From positions 55,696,096 through 55,760,095 of the forward strand of contig OY743177.1 in NCBI GenBank assembly GCA_963555705.1: a stretch of DNA of 64,000 bases. The letters are read 5' to 3'. This DNA comes from Ligustrum vulgare (taxonomy: Eukaryota; Streptophyta; Magnoliopsida; Lamiales; Oleaceae). The position numbers were made by a program, and so were the translations under genes. Numbering within the stretch: position 1 is the first letter of the stretch; every line of letters starts with the position of its first letter. The notes beneath the pieces are model-generated. The model ran no database searches, was not told where the DNA came from, and worked only from the letters and a program-made list of their open reading frames with translations. Below, one piece after another: positions 41,056 through 53,159 of the stretch.

Positions 41056-42908
41056 TTTTTATTCTCTAGTTTATCCTTGAAAACTTCAGTAGCAACCTTG
41101 GCAGTGTCCCAAGCATCTTTCCCTTTCTCAGTATTAGCTGTGTCTGCAGCTTTCTCAAGTCCCTTTTTAGCTGCATTGGCAATCACCTAGCCAAACATTC
41201 ATTAATATATAATTTAGAATAAATTATTACTTAGCCCTTATTTGATGGGATTAAAATAAATTTTTAGTTAATTTTGATAAAAATTGATGAAATTTAAGGT
41301 TAAAAAGTTGTGAACCCCATACAAATACGTGATTAATGTTAATTTTTGAATTTGACATAAATTAAGGGTGCGTTTCATTGCGAGTATGAAATTTGAGTGG
41401 AAAGAAAATGAATTTCATGGAATTAGAAGTTAAGGTGTTTGATTGCGATGTGAAATCAGGGTGGAAAGAAAAAATTCCTAATTTTGGTGCTTAATTGGTA
41501 ATATTTTTAATGTAATTTAATTAGTGAAAATGTCATTTAATAATAAATTATTTAATAAATGAATAATATGAAAAAAAGATGAAAGTAGTGAAAAATGAGC
41601 TAAGTTGTAAGATCTACAAAGTCTAAGACTAAATTACAACAATTCAAAAGTTGAATCGAATCAAAATATGAATATTGAGTTTGACTAGGGGTCAATTAGA
41701 CTCAACTGAAAGTTGAAGAATCAAATTTGAAGAATTAAAAATATAATTGGGAGAAGAAAAATATAAAACCAGACCAATTAAAAAGTTGGGGACCAAAATG
41801 TAGGAATACAAAGTGAATTCTATTTTGTCAATAAAATCAATTCCCACTTCTTTGGCAATAATTGAAATTCCTTGAAAACAAGGAAAATTCATTAACGTGA
41901 CCCAAGATAACCAATTACATGAAAAATATTATCAATCAAGCAAGTCAAAAGTACGAATTCCAATGAGGTAGAATTTCAATTTCATGGAATATTAATTCTC
42001 ATACTCCTAAGGAATTTCAATTCTTGAATTCAAGGAAAAATATAGTCAAATAGTGAGGGATGAAATTCAAATTTCATGAAAAATAAAAGTTTCTTTGGTT
42101 GGAACATAGAGAATTTGATTAAAATCAGATTTTTAGTATTTTTTCATAAAAATTAATGAAATGTGATTTTGTAAAACCATAGATACCATAAAATATAATA
42201 GTTAACTTTGATTTAAATTAAAATTAATCCTCTGTTTAGCTACTCATTATAACGAGCAGCCATATTTTATTTTGGTGTTCGAGATAAAATATGTGATTAA
42301 AAATTGGAGAGAGAAAATATGTATAATTAAAAAGTGATTTGAAAAATTGTGTAAGACTGTGTTCAGTTAGGAAATTAAATTCAAATTAAAATGAGCACAA
42401 TTTTCCCTATCACTTTATAACCATACATATTTTTTCTCTTTAATTTTTAACCGCATATTTTACCTGGAAAACTCAAATAATATATATTATAATTCAAATT
42501 TTATTTATTTGAACCGTCAAACGGTGACCGAATATAATGAGTTGTCACACATCTAAAATTATCAGGGCTAAAGTTTAAAGAATTACGTACATTTCCAGCA
42601 GTGTTGGCGACTTTGTCAGTCACAACTTTGCCAATGCGTTTCACTTCTTGAACCACTTCTTGCGTACCATCTTTCACTGATTCCGCAGCTTCAATCACCT
42701 TTCCACACGTCTCCTTATCAATCTTCGCCTGTTAAACGTCGATCTTCAGCAATAAATCGAAGAAAAAAAAAAAATAATAATAAAAATACAGACTAACAGC
42801 TTTGTGGGATGGCCTTGTGGCAGAGACAAACCCCCTAGAAATCCATGCACTTTTTAAGAATGTTTTTTGATTGGGTAGGCATTTGGATAATGCTCTGAAA
42901 TTCGCCAT
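41049..42908 (-). CDS. Small LEA-like protein, three exons (host gene)
   Basis: Exons, minus strand: 42908-42798, 42728-42591 and 41186-41049, giving 37, 46 and 45 codons, all in phase 0. Introns begin GTTAG and GTACG and end ACAG and CTAG. Exon 1 (MANFRALSKCLPNQKTFLKS onward) is basic with Ser and Arg and no acidic residues, consistent with a mitochondrial or plastid transit peptide. Exons 2 and 3 are Lys/Glu/Ala/Val-rich with KVIEAAESVKDGTQEVV and GLEKAADTANTEKGKDAW, the amphipathic helical 11-mer style of group 3 LEA proteins. Such proteins are thought to protect membranes or enzymes in dehydration. The ATG follows upstream stops. Intron 2 (1.4 kb) contains a foldback MITE. No disabling change was seen. 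Family assignment is by composition. Confidence 0.8.
42283..42465. mobile_element. Foldback MITE in intron 2 of the LEA-like gene
   Basis: Arms of about 70 bp, 42283-42351 and 42396-42465, are inverted repeats of each other around a 44-bp loop (for example AAAATATGTGATTAAAAATT on the left and its partner TTAACCGCATATTTTACC on the right). Related single blocks recur at 14405-14520, 17860-18320, 43620-43770 and in the viral spacer. The outermost ends of the element are not fixed. Confidence 0.75.
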
Positions 42909-43094
42909 TTTCTTTTCTACTTGTTTTTTTATTAACTGATCTTTGTTAGTTATAGGAAGAGGAACTGCAAATTGGAAAACCGTTCTATTGTTGAGAAAAA
43001 TGCGCTGGATTTGTGGTTGAGGAGGAGGAATGCTGCATTTTTCACCGTGATCTATGTGCATGGAGGAGTTTACCACATGGGCATATGTGATCAC

Positions 43095-43611
43095 TCCACT
43101 TATAATAAATTTTTAGTTGGGATATTTATTTTTATTTAGATCAATCAAGTCATTCATTTTTTTTTTTTAACGTATATCTCCGTATGAAATGTCGTTAAGA
43201 ATGAAGTACCAATGTACCATGATAGGACACTTAGTTTTATCATTAGAACTTCACTGACCGTTAGCAACATTTTGTTTATAAATAGCGACTAATAATATTT
43301 CGTTGATCCATGCTTTTTAAAAGTAAAAAATGATGAACAAGAATTTTTGATTAGTTGAAATCGTTGATTTTTCAAAAATAAAATAAAAAATAAAATTGTC
43401 CAATAAAATTACACGTTATTTTTTATAAACAAAATATTGTCAAACAAAGGCTGCAGCCTGCAAATGAAGTTCGGTAGAATTCTCTAGATACGACTAGATA
43501 CCTATTAATGAGAGAGTCAGTAAAAACATGATGTCATTGTCAAATCAAGTAGATGTGAGGTACATGAGACCATATCTACAAATTTATGGTAAGTCTTGTT
43601 ACTTAGCCTCT
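43095..43611. other. Upstream region of the LEA-like gene
   Basis: A TTATTATAA near 43100 could serve as TATA box on the minus strand. Otherwise AT-rich, no gene recognised. Confidence 0.35.
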
Positions 43612-43775
43612 GTTTGGCAAAACTTTTTTTTTTTATACTTTTAAACAATACAATTTCCCAAATCACTTTTTAACCATACACATTTTCTCTTTCCACTTTT
43701 CAACCACATATTCTACTTTAAAAACATAAAAAAACATGTTTTTAAACATATAACTTTTAACAAACAAAAGCTTAA
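43612..43775. mobile_element. MITE-like repeat
   Basis: Begins CTCTGTTTGGCAAAAC, a common start of hAT-type MITEs, and contains CACTTTTTAACCATACACAT and AACCACATATTCTACTTT of the dispersed family. Right end not clear. Confidence 0.45.
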
Positions 43776-45177
43776 CTCCTCCAACCTTTACCAACTCCTC
43801 TACCCTTCACGAGTCATGAACAATAAAATTATGAACACTTTTATGATCCATTCTAAGATCTTATTCTCTTTATTTTGAAATCGTTTCCTAATTTTATTTT
43901 CGAAAATACTAAACATGCATTTTTTTTACATAAAAAAAGAAAAAATTGTACACAAAACGCTCAAAATCTCGTTTTGGACGTTAAGTGTATTTCAAGAAAA
44001 AAAAAATGTTCAAAACGCGGAAAAAACTTTTTGAGATTTTTTTTTTTAAAGAATTATCCTAACTTTGAACTAAGCTTAATTTTTTTTTTTTTTGGAAAAT
44101 TATCCTAACTTGGAACTAGGCCTAAATAATTTATTTATTTATTTATTTATTTTGCAAGAATTATCCTAATTTGGAACTAAGTCTAAAATAAAGTTTTATT
44201 GAATTCAATATCAACATTAAAAAAAAAAATTAAGTGAGAATTTTGTTGTTATATTTCAAAAAATGCCTTGATAAATGGATTCTGGTGATTTTAAAAGAAC
44301 TTGCATTTTCTGGATTTCAATAGAACTAGAGCTTCCTCAAATCCCAAACCTGACTAAGCTGTGTTAATATGGACTCTTAGTGCTCACATTAGTGTGTTGC
44401 AGGTAACCATAAACCATGTTTTCAGTGTATTGTGAAAGGAAATTTGACTTTGAGCCAATAGTATTTTGCATGCAAAGTAATTAAAAATAGTTTAAGTAGT
44501 ATTCTGCAAAATTTCAAACAGAACGTGTTTTCCAACTTTTCATTTTCAAAAACAGTTTTCAGAAATGACAAACGCGTTTTTAGCAAATTTGAAAATAAAA
44601 ATAAAAACAGGAAACATAAAATATTTTCGAAAATAAAAATACAAAATAAAATATAAACAAAACGACACAAACATTTGCAAGACCTCGGTCCAATGCATTT
44701 TCTTTTGTCTAAGAAAGACACCACCAGATCGTTGCAAAACCTAGAGACCAATAAAATACCTCATCATACTAATTCCTCATGTCAAGCTCATGCTTTATGG
44801 AATTTTTAAAATCAGTAAACATCAATTCATTATTTACTGTAAAAATGAGAGCACCAACAAACAAGAAACTTACGGTCTATACTTTGCCTGCTTTTTTATT
44901 TATTAAATCACAAACACAGTCCCAATATGATTTTCAGGCCTCTATCATGACTAGCTGGTGAGGATTAGGATGCTCCTATCATTATTTGTTGCATTTCTTG
45001 GAATACTTTGCCTTCTTATTTTGTATTGATGAACGAAGTATGCTCGACATCGCACTTCTCAAAATCTTCCCTTTTGAAATAGGATGTCATACGTATATAC
45101 GAAGCAAATATTGCTTGTCATAAGTTTCTTCTTTTAACTTATATGGATTTTCTATTCATTTCTCCTTTTCACATATT
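43776..45177. other. Intergenic DNA with three spaced copies of a 22-bp word
   Basis: No gene. AATTATCCTAACTTTGAACT and two near copies occur at about 44053, 44098 and 44160, separated by poly(T) or (ATTT)n runs (44080-44093; 44131-44152). Frames here are short and unsupported. Confidence 0.5.
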
Positions 45178-46229
45178 CACAATGTTGGAAATTACACACA
45201 AATTTTCTCTCTAATTAACCCCACAAGAATTTTTATATTCAAGAAATAATTGAGTCGACAAGAAAATAAAATAACAACGCAAAATTTATGGACCGCCAAA
45301 ACTTTTCACTATATAATAAATTGTTACAATTATATAAACTTTGCACTTACCAAACCCCTAAGTATTATAGGAAAATAATCAAATTTTACCACATCTATCA
45401 ATTTCTATTTCATTGTACAACTCACAAAGAATTCAAGAAAAACCAAGATGTTAGGCTACATTTTTTCTCACAATACTCTCTAGTCAACGTGCTCTTCAAC
45501 AAAGGAGAATATAATTGTATTTATATAAAACAAATCACGTCATGACTGTATTTCACTTCGACATGAATTGTGGAATTGGTTTCCTTGATCAATTGCTCTT
45601 CTAAAGATTTAATCCACCTAGGACACGTAATCAGTATCAACAAATTTCATAATTTATTTTCCATTAGAATTCATATCCTAATCCAGTTGAATTACAAAAC
45701 TTATTCTCCAATTACAATTAAAATCCTCAAACTTTGGAAATTTGAGGCAATTACCCAACAATCTTCACCTTACCGAAAACGAGTCAAAATTCAATCATTT
45801 CTTTTGTTCACAATACTTGGGGCAAAACAAGTAAGCTTTTGACACACTTTGACGGTCTCAATTCTCAAACCAGAGAATTAACATACTCCACCATATGAGT
45901 ATAACAAGTACTCAGAATTATAAACGAACTCCGAGCTTTTTATCTGCTCATGTCGAAATAAACCTTGCTGAGAAATCATGGTGCAACTCCCATGTTTGGC
46001 TTTCCCTGAGAGTTCATCAACCATCGACATCAAATTCACCACACACCTTGCATTAACGTCAAACCAATACCCGTGTTTAAATACATGTACCTACCAGCAA
46101 GAACACATCCTCTATCATGGCAACTGACTTCATGCCATAAGGAAGTCTCATCTTACTAAAGTACATCATCACCACCCTCCACTGGAGAGTCGCATTGTCC
46201 ACCTTCGAGCATTAGCTACCCTGCTCCAC

Positions 46230-46720
46230 CTTTTGGACAATTTCTTCTCACACGACTAGATTTACCATAGTTCCAACATATTACCTTCTTCTTCATGGAG
46301 TTACACCTCTTCCACTTTTCAGTAACAAGCAAAGTGTTTTCAGATGAACTGCCACTTCAACCTAATCAACTTAACTTCTGAAAATTCCACCGTTTCCTTC
46401 CCGTACATCAAAATCAGCATGATGTGCTCAAACGTGAATGAAACATACCAGATGAACATTATCCTCATCATCAATCTTAACTCCAATAGATTTCAGTTCA
46501 GAAACAATTCCATTGAGAACACTAAGATGGTCTAAGATTTTCTTACCTACATTCATTCTCAAAGAATGAAACCGCTCCCTTAGATACAAGTTATTTGACA
46601 AGCTCTTCAATGGATACAACTCTTTCAGTTTTTCCTACAGTTCCTTCATAGAAGATATCCCATAAATATTTGCAAGAACATTTTTGGCTAAACAAAGTGG
46701 TAACATGTTAGTAGCCTTCA
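46230..46720 (-). pseudogene. copia gag remnant inside the non-autonomous element
   Basis: Minus strand 46619-46428 gives LYLRERFHSLRMNVGKKILD and SIGVKIDDEDNVHLVCF, the standard copia gag signature. Further on a knuckle-like CWNYGKSSRVRRNCP is seen, with Tyr for the second Cys and Arg for His. No protease, integrase or RT follows. Confidence 0.75.
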
Positions 46721-47263
46721 AATTCAAATCTTTGTCAGAACTCGGGTTGGTTTTTCCTTCAAAGCTTTCTGCAGTCCCAATTTAATCAATACATCCATGA
46801 CTTGTACGTACCACAAGACAAAATTGATCTCTCAGTCAAATTTCTCCACCTTGCACTTTCCAAATATATTTTCTTTTGCTTCAAATAAAATTTTCGACTA
46901 CCTAATGCACCGTTAATTAGACGTCGATTTTCCCCGTCGACTGCGCTACTGTTGGGAATTACACACAAATTCCCTTTCTAATTAACCTCACATGAATTTT
47001 TATATTCAAGAAATAATTGAGCCGATAAGAAAATTAAACAACAACGTAAAATTTACGGACCCCAAAGATTTTCACTATATAATAAATTGTTACAATTATA
47101 TAGATTTTGACACTTTGCACTCACCAAATCTCCAAGTATTGTAGGAAAAATAACCAAACTTTACCACATCTACCAATTTCTACTTCTTTGTATAACCTAC
47201 AAAGAATCCAAGAAAAACCAAGATGCTAGACTACATTTTTCCTCACAATACTCTCTAGTCAAT

Positions 47264-47746
47264 AAAGGTTGGCGTGAGTTGGGTTGGGTCGGGTCGGTTT
47301 TTTGCCCAACCCGAACCCAACCCACTATAATCAAGTTGATAGAAAATCAACCCAACCCAACCCACCAAATTTCGATCGGGTTGGTCGGTTTGGGTTTTGG
47401 CCCAATTAGTAAAAATTTTGAAAAAGAAAAAAAAAACTCATGAATCAATCTTTAATTCAAATTAATTATGTACACTACTATAACCCAAAATACAATAAAT
47501 TGAACACTTACTAATAAAATTAAAATATGTTAAATCAATATTTAAATAAGTTAAGTTTCATTAAAAAAAACACAGATTTTTTAATTTGGGTCGGGTTATT
47601 CATCCAACCGGCAATCCGACCCGACCCGACCCGACTAAATTTTTTTAAAAAAAATTCGAACACAACCCAATTTTCATGAAAAATCGACTCAAACAGATCA
47701 AATTGAGTCGGTTTGGCCGGGTTCGGTCGGTTTTTGTCCACCTCTA
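47264..47746. mobile_element. GGGTTGGGTCGGGT-rich element with 9-bp target duplication
   Basis: Lies within the right copia LTR, splitting it. Flanked by CTAGTCAAT at 47255-47263 and 47747-47755. Ends AAAGGTTGGCG and TGTCCACCTCTA are weak inverted repeats. The interior has GGGTTGGGTCGGGTCGG near one end and CCGACCCGACCCGACCCGAC near the other, so the molecule folds on itself. The 9-bp duplication suggests Mutator-type mobilisation. Confidence 0.85.
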
Positions 47747-48388
47747 CTAGTCAATGTGCTCTTCAACAAAGGAGAATATACATGTATTTATATAGAATAA
47801 ATCACGTCTTGACTGTATTTCACTTCGATATGGATTGTGGAATTGGTTTCCTTGATCAATTTCTCTTCTAAAGATTTAATCCACCTAAGACACTTAATCA
47901 ATATCAACAAATTTCATAATTTACTTTCCATTAGAATTCATATCCTAATCTAGTTGAATTATAAAACTTATTCTCTAATTATAATTAAAGTCCTCCAACT
48001 TTATCAATTTAAGGTAATTACCCAACGCACAAGCTGTGTTACAAAAAAAAACTCTTCATTAACTCACCATGTAACAAGGGCCCACCAATTTGGTACCACA
48101 GTTGTGATTGAAGTTGTAACGTCTCAAAAACATAACACTAGAGGAATGATATTTAAACTCGAAAATACTTACTTTAGCATAACAGAACTTTAGGTCTCGT
48201 TTGCAAATCTAGAATTTTGTTAGAAAGTAGTCGTTGAATTAAAACTTCAACCAAACATTAAATAAAACCCTCAAAAATTGCATGTGAGGATTTGAGTTGT
48301 CCCTTACATAGACCCCCTAAATGCCACTTAAGTTTTCAAAAGTCCAATAGGAATAATAAGGTTAAGGGTGGCATTAGTAATGAACTAA

Positions 48389-48904
48389 GGGTGTCTTTGA
48401 TTGCGAAAGTGAAAAATGGATGGAAGAAAATATTTTCTAAGAAAATGAATTTGCTCGTAAATTATTTTCCTAGAAAATCAATTGAGAGTGTTTGATTGCT
48501 TTAATTTTTTAGGTGGAAAAAGTGGAGAATTTTCCAAGTTTCGTTATTTGGTTGACATTATTTTTCATGAAAAATAAAGTAAATTTTTACTATTTTAATT
48601 AAAAAAATTTTATTTTTTATTTTTTTAATATATTTGTACTTGATGATAATAATGTTATTTTTTGGAAAGAAAATAAGTCAATTAACAACAACAAAATTAA
48701 TTAAACGTATCGAAAATAATTTTCCGTCTACCATAGAAAATAAAAATCCACCAAAACCCAAAGAAATTTTTTTCCACAAAACCAAGGAAAATAGGCGCGT
48801 GAGTGAGGTCCGCGAAAATTTTTTGCAATCAAACGGAATAAAGTAGAAAAGCTGAAAAAAAAAATTCATTTTCCTTGAAAAATCTGTGCCAATCAAACAC
48901 ATCC
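48389..48904. mobile_element. Tourist-like (PIF/Harbinger-type) MITE
   Basis: Left end GGGTGTCTTTGATTGCG and right end CAATCAAACACATCC are inverted repeats, flanked by TAA at 48386-48388 and 48905-48907, the 3-bp target typical of PIF/Harbinger. AT-rich, 516 bp, no gene. Confidence 0.75.
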
Positions 48905-51285
48905 TAATTATTAAACACCGTTTAAATTAAACAATAATGCCCCAAAATAACTCTATAAATAGATATGTAGATTGAGTCTCATCCAAAAAGGTCATTTGTA
49001 CATCAAAATGGAAGAAACGACACTAAAAGTTATTAGATACAGATTTAAAAAAAAAAAATTGAAAATCTCGTCAGCGTTGTAAAACTACCAAAATTATAAC
49101 AAGAAAAATAGAGAGGTAGAGAGAAATTGGAGAAATTTTCTCTTCATTAAGGTATATTATGAATTAAATAAGGCTCCTATTTATTGGAGTGGATAATGAC
49201 ACAATCGTAATAACATAAAATTCACGAAGGTATAATGGTAATGTCATTTACATATATATTATTTACAACACTCCCCATTGAATGACATGTTACGCAATTG
49301 GCTGCCTCATTAAAACCTTACTAAAAAAACCTGGTGGGATAAAACTTGTGTGTAACTGCTGATATTACATTCTTCATAAGGTGGCTATGACTTTCTCCAT
49401 TTGTTGATATCATTCCAGTACAAAATATATTGTTGAATTATGGCTCATAAATAGCTTTGATAATGTCTCCAAAACCTTACTAGGAAAACCCTGTGGGACA
49501 AAATCTTAGCGAATGGAAAAATATTATATTGTTCTCATTAATACGCTACAACTGCCGCCTCATTAAAAACCTTACTAGGAAACCCTGTGGGACAAAACAT
49601 CAGCTAAGGAAAAAGAGTGCAACGCGTATTTATTCCTTTAAAGGAATATCACAAGCATATTGATACAATCTCGAATATTTTCATCAAACATATCATTTAT
49701 GATAAGCTTTATAAATCGTTCATGGCTCATTTATATTGTCATAACACGTTATATCAAGCAATATTTTACTAATTTACCAATTGCATTTTTCACTTCTGGT
49801 GAATAATTAAATTCACTTCTGGTAAATAATTAAGCATATTTATTTCCATATTCAATTTCTAGAATTCACTTCTGGTGAATAATCAATTGCCCAGATATAA
49901 AATATAATTTATAATAATATTACACTTCAATTTCAACATATTATATCATGGGTTCATTTGTATTATTCTGAACTGATACTATTTTGGGTATATTGAATTT
50001 TTCAGTGATCATACATTATGTTCTTGCATCTCATAAACCATAATTTCAAATTTGTATAAGTATAATCAATCATTGAAATAGATATCGGTTTTGACATATA
50101 ATCTATAATCATTTCGCTTAAAAATCCCAACATACCGCGATCAACTGGTACATCAAAGAATAATTCCAAAGTACCGAGATGAGAATCATATATTTTGATC
50201 TCACTCATTGTTATATCAAAGAGCTCAAGCTAATGATTTTGATTATATCCTCGTCCACCATATATTATGCCAGTTATTTGAAAATTCTCGAGTTCAACGA
50301 GTCGTCTTTTACAACTATGTAATATTTCTCATTTGCACAAATAACTGCTGACTTTACACATTTAAGTATTTAGACTTTAGGTCATTTAACAATAATCCCT
50401 ATATTGGGATTTTTATATTTGGTCAAAGTATTTTATATTTCATCAACCTCATTTTCACAAGAGAGTTGTGTAATGTATGTTGTATCTCAATATATACATA
50501 ACATATAGAGATCTATTTATATTTCCTGTCATCAGGTACCTGAATCTCTTGTCGTTTAACTATGTCTCTTACTCACCATGAGTATTTAGCCTCAAAGGGA
50601 TCATCTCATTTATTCAAGAGATATTTGTTTTTGGAATTGATTGTTATTATATTTCTGGCATAATTACGCTTCAAGCGTGTTTTCCCCATAATGTTTACAA
50701 ATCTTATATTATATCAATCGGCTAAAAATGTCGCAACATATGTCATTTATATTTAGGGATATAATCTTAATCATATATCTAAGTGCATTTTGGTGGAGTG
50801 TATACATATCGCACTTCTTAGAAATTATAAAGCTTCCCAAGCTAAATAAGTTATTCTCATAGAAAATAATTTGAGGCATTTGAAGATCTAATCGTTCATT
50901 ATAAAACTTCTGGTTCATTATGGTTTTATTTCACTTTTATGTATGAACATTTGGTTCAATACAGCATTTATGAACTCTTGGTTCAATATAATATATATTT
51001 TACCTGTACGTATGAACTTCTGGTTCAATACAATATTTATTTAACTAGCATTTATTCCACTCGTACGAGTTTCTGTATATTACAAATCAGTATACCTTGA
51101 TTTATTATATTGAAAAAGGCTTGGGACGATATTCATGAAAATATTTCATGTCCCATTCTTGTTCCAAAATTTTCCCTTATATCGAAAAAAGTAACAAACG
51201 TTATCCCAAGAAAATAATTCTTGTCCCCAACTTTTCAATATTTTATTCCCAGTTTCTTGGTGGAATCAATGTCACGCGGAGTCAC

Positions 51286-51408
51286 CGCTCTTTATGCGTT
51301 AAATAATACTTTTAAATAGATCGTATGGGAAGAAGATTAGATCCATGAAAATGGATATTAAATTATCAAATTTATTATTTAAAAGTATTATTTAACGCGT
51401 AAAGAGCG
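51286..51408. mobile_element. Small inverted-repeat element (33-bp arms)
   Basis: Arms 51286-51318 and 51376-51408 are inverted repeats with a single mismatch (starting CGCTCTTTATGCGTTAAATA), around 57 bp. Size and form fit a tiny MITE or a strong stem-loop. No clear target duplication. Confidence 0.75.
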
Positions 51409-52012
51409 TTTTTCTTGTTATAAATGTACTTGATGGACATGTGATACTTGTTGTAAATCAATAGGATATTTATCCAGAAATCGAGATGATAAAATAGATT
51501 TCATTAATGGTGGAATGAGTAAGGAGTCTTTGAATAATATCCAAATAACTTTTGAGACACACCCTTGTGGGTATGTGCAGTGTGAGCTACTATCTTTATG
51601 GGTTCAATTCAACGATGAGAAAGATCGTTATAGTCTCGAAAATATAATATCAAAAGATTCTGTTTTCCAATATGTTATAAACAATGATATTTTGGCTACT
51701 CAACATTGATACAAGGTAAATCGATATAATGTATATATGTATACATAAATATTTTAATAAAGTATTTTATATTTTCATTTTTCTCGTATTAACAGATTGC
51801 CAATGAGAGACTGCTGAAAGGCGATCTTCATTTATGGGGCACTAATAAAAAGTAGTGTTAATTTGTCAAAAGTAGATAGTCACCTTTTCAAAAGTTGAAC
51901 AGTAAAATTGTGTAAATTTTTAGTTTTAAAAAGTCAAATATTTTCACAGTTTCATTCATCCTAAAATAACATTTTCTCTTAAGTTTTCCTTCCTTATACA
52001 CTCAAAGATGGA

Positions 52013-52585
52013 ATGACCAAAATTTTGACAAATCAAAAATATCTGTTTATTTTGTGGATCCAAAATAGGGAAAGGTTTGGGTATCTAGAAACAGCAGTGG
52101 ATCTAGAAAAGAAGTTGGAAGAGAAAGGTATCAATTTATTGTATGGAGGAGGTAGCAGTGGATTGATGGATTATGTTTCCCAATATGCTCAAACAGAGTT
52201 AGTGAAAGTAATAGGCGTTATACCTGTTCCTTTGGTAGATATTGCAGGAAAAACACGAGGGCATGAAGTACAGATATTATCTATCCATGAACGCACAACT
52301 TGCATGTTATATGGTTTTGATGCATTCATAGCCTTGTCCGGAGGTTTTGGTACTTTAGAAAAAATCTTTAATATTACCTCATGGGCTCAATTAGATCTTC
52401 ATACCAAGCCTATTGGGCTTTTAAATGTTAACAATTTCTTTGATGGTCTGCTAACATTTCTTGATTATGTTGTAGATTAGGGATTCATCTATCTATTTTC
52501 TAGAAGGATCCTTATTTCTGCTCCTACTATCGAGGAACTGTTGGATAAGTTGCAATCATATATTTCAATACAAGATTCAGCATGA
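52013..52585 (+). pseudogene. LOG-like cytokinin-activating phosphoribohydrolase, intronless pseudogene
   Basis: Frame from ATG 52013 shows LLYGGGSSGLMDYVSQYA, KVIGVIPVPLVDIAGKT and ALSGGFGTLEKIFNITSWAQ, the last being the LOG signature normally PGGxGTxxE, with Ser for Pro. A TAG at 52478-52480 replaces a codon, after which GFIYLFSRRILISAPTIEEL continues to TGA 52583-52585. Total about 190 residues, the usual LOG length. Plant LOG genes have several introns; none is present here, so a retrocopy or captured cDNA is likely. No poly(A) tail was seen. The N-terminal nucleotide-binding start is degraded. It lies antisense within the LTR element. Confidence 0.75.
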
Positions 52586-53159
52586 GTTAAGATAGATTGG
52601 TCTCAAGAAAGGGAAATCAATCGAAAATGAAGTCCGATTAATGTAAACTTAACCTTGTACACCTCAGAATAGGTAGAGTACGGAGTATTCTTACTCTTGA
52701 GACACACCTCTAATTTTGAGGATTTTAAACTTAACCTTGTGTACCTCAAAAAAATTAAAGGTGGTAGAGTATGAAGTATTCTCACTCTTAAAATACATCT
52801 CCACTTTGAGGATTTTATAAATGTTTCCCCCTTTGTCTTTGTTTGTTTTACCTGTATCATCTTTCTTGACATGTTTCAATATGACTATTTTGTACTTCTT
52901 CAAGAACAATAATAATATCTCTTCAGTATGTTTAGATGATGAACTTTACTTCTTCTGGAGTACATAAGTGCTTATACAAGAACTTTTCCAGATATTTATC
53001 AATTTTTTTTATTTCAATCATACAATATACATCTCATAATACTGATGAGATTATTTTCACATTAGCCATATCCATGCTATCATGTGATATTATCTATCAT
53101 ACATCAACATTCTCTTGTTGGATAATTCATTTTCATTTGTCTTTTTAATGCAGATAATG

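Larger units (their letters stand above)
45183..48027 (-). mobile_element. Non-autonomous Ty1/copia element, gag only
   Basis: LTRs 45183-45760 and 46950-48027 (the latter enlarged by the inserted element 47264-47746) start TGTTGGGAATTACAC and end ACCCAACA; the second ends ACCCAACG. Target duplication CACAA lies at 45178-45182 and 48028-48032. A polypurine tract (minus TAAGGTGAAGAT) follows 45760, setting orientation. The internal region is only 1189 bp. Confidence 0.9.

Noticed and set aside
41361..42080. A second Tourist-like MITE inside LEA intron 2
   Set aside because: The left end resembles one, but I could not find a matching right end or target duplication.
42732..43094. A longer first exon of the LEA-like gene starting at 43094
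   Set aside because: The upstream part lacks any transit-peptide or LEA character and reads through the predicted intron; the ATG at 42908 gives phase-0 exons and a sensible protein.
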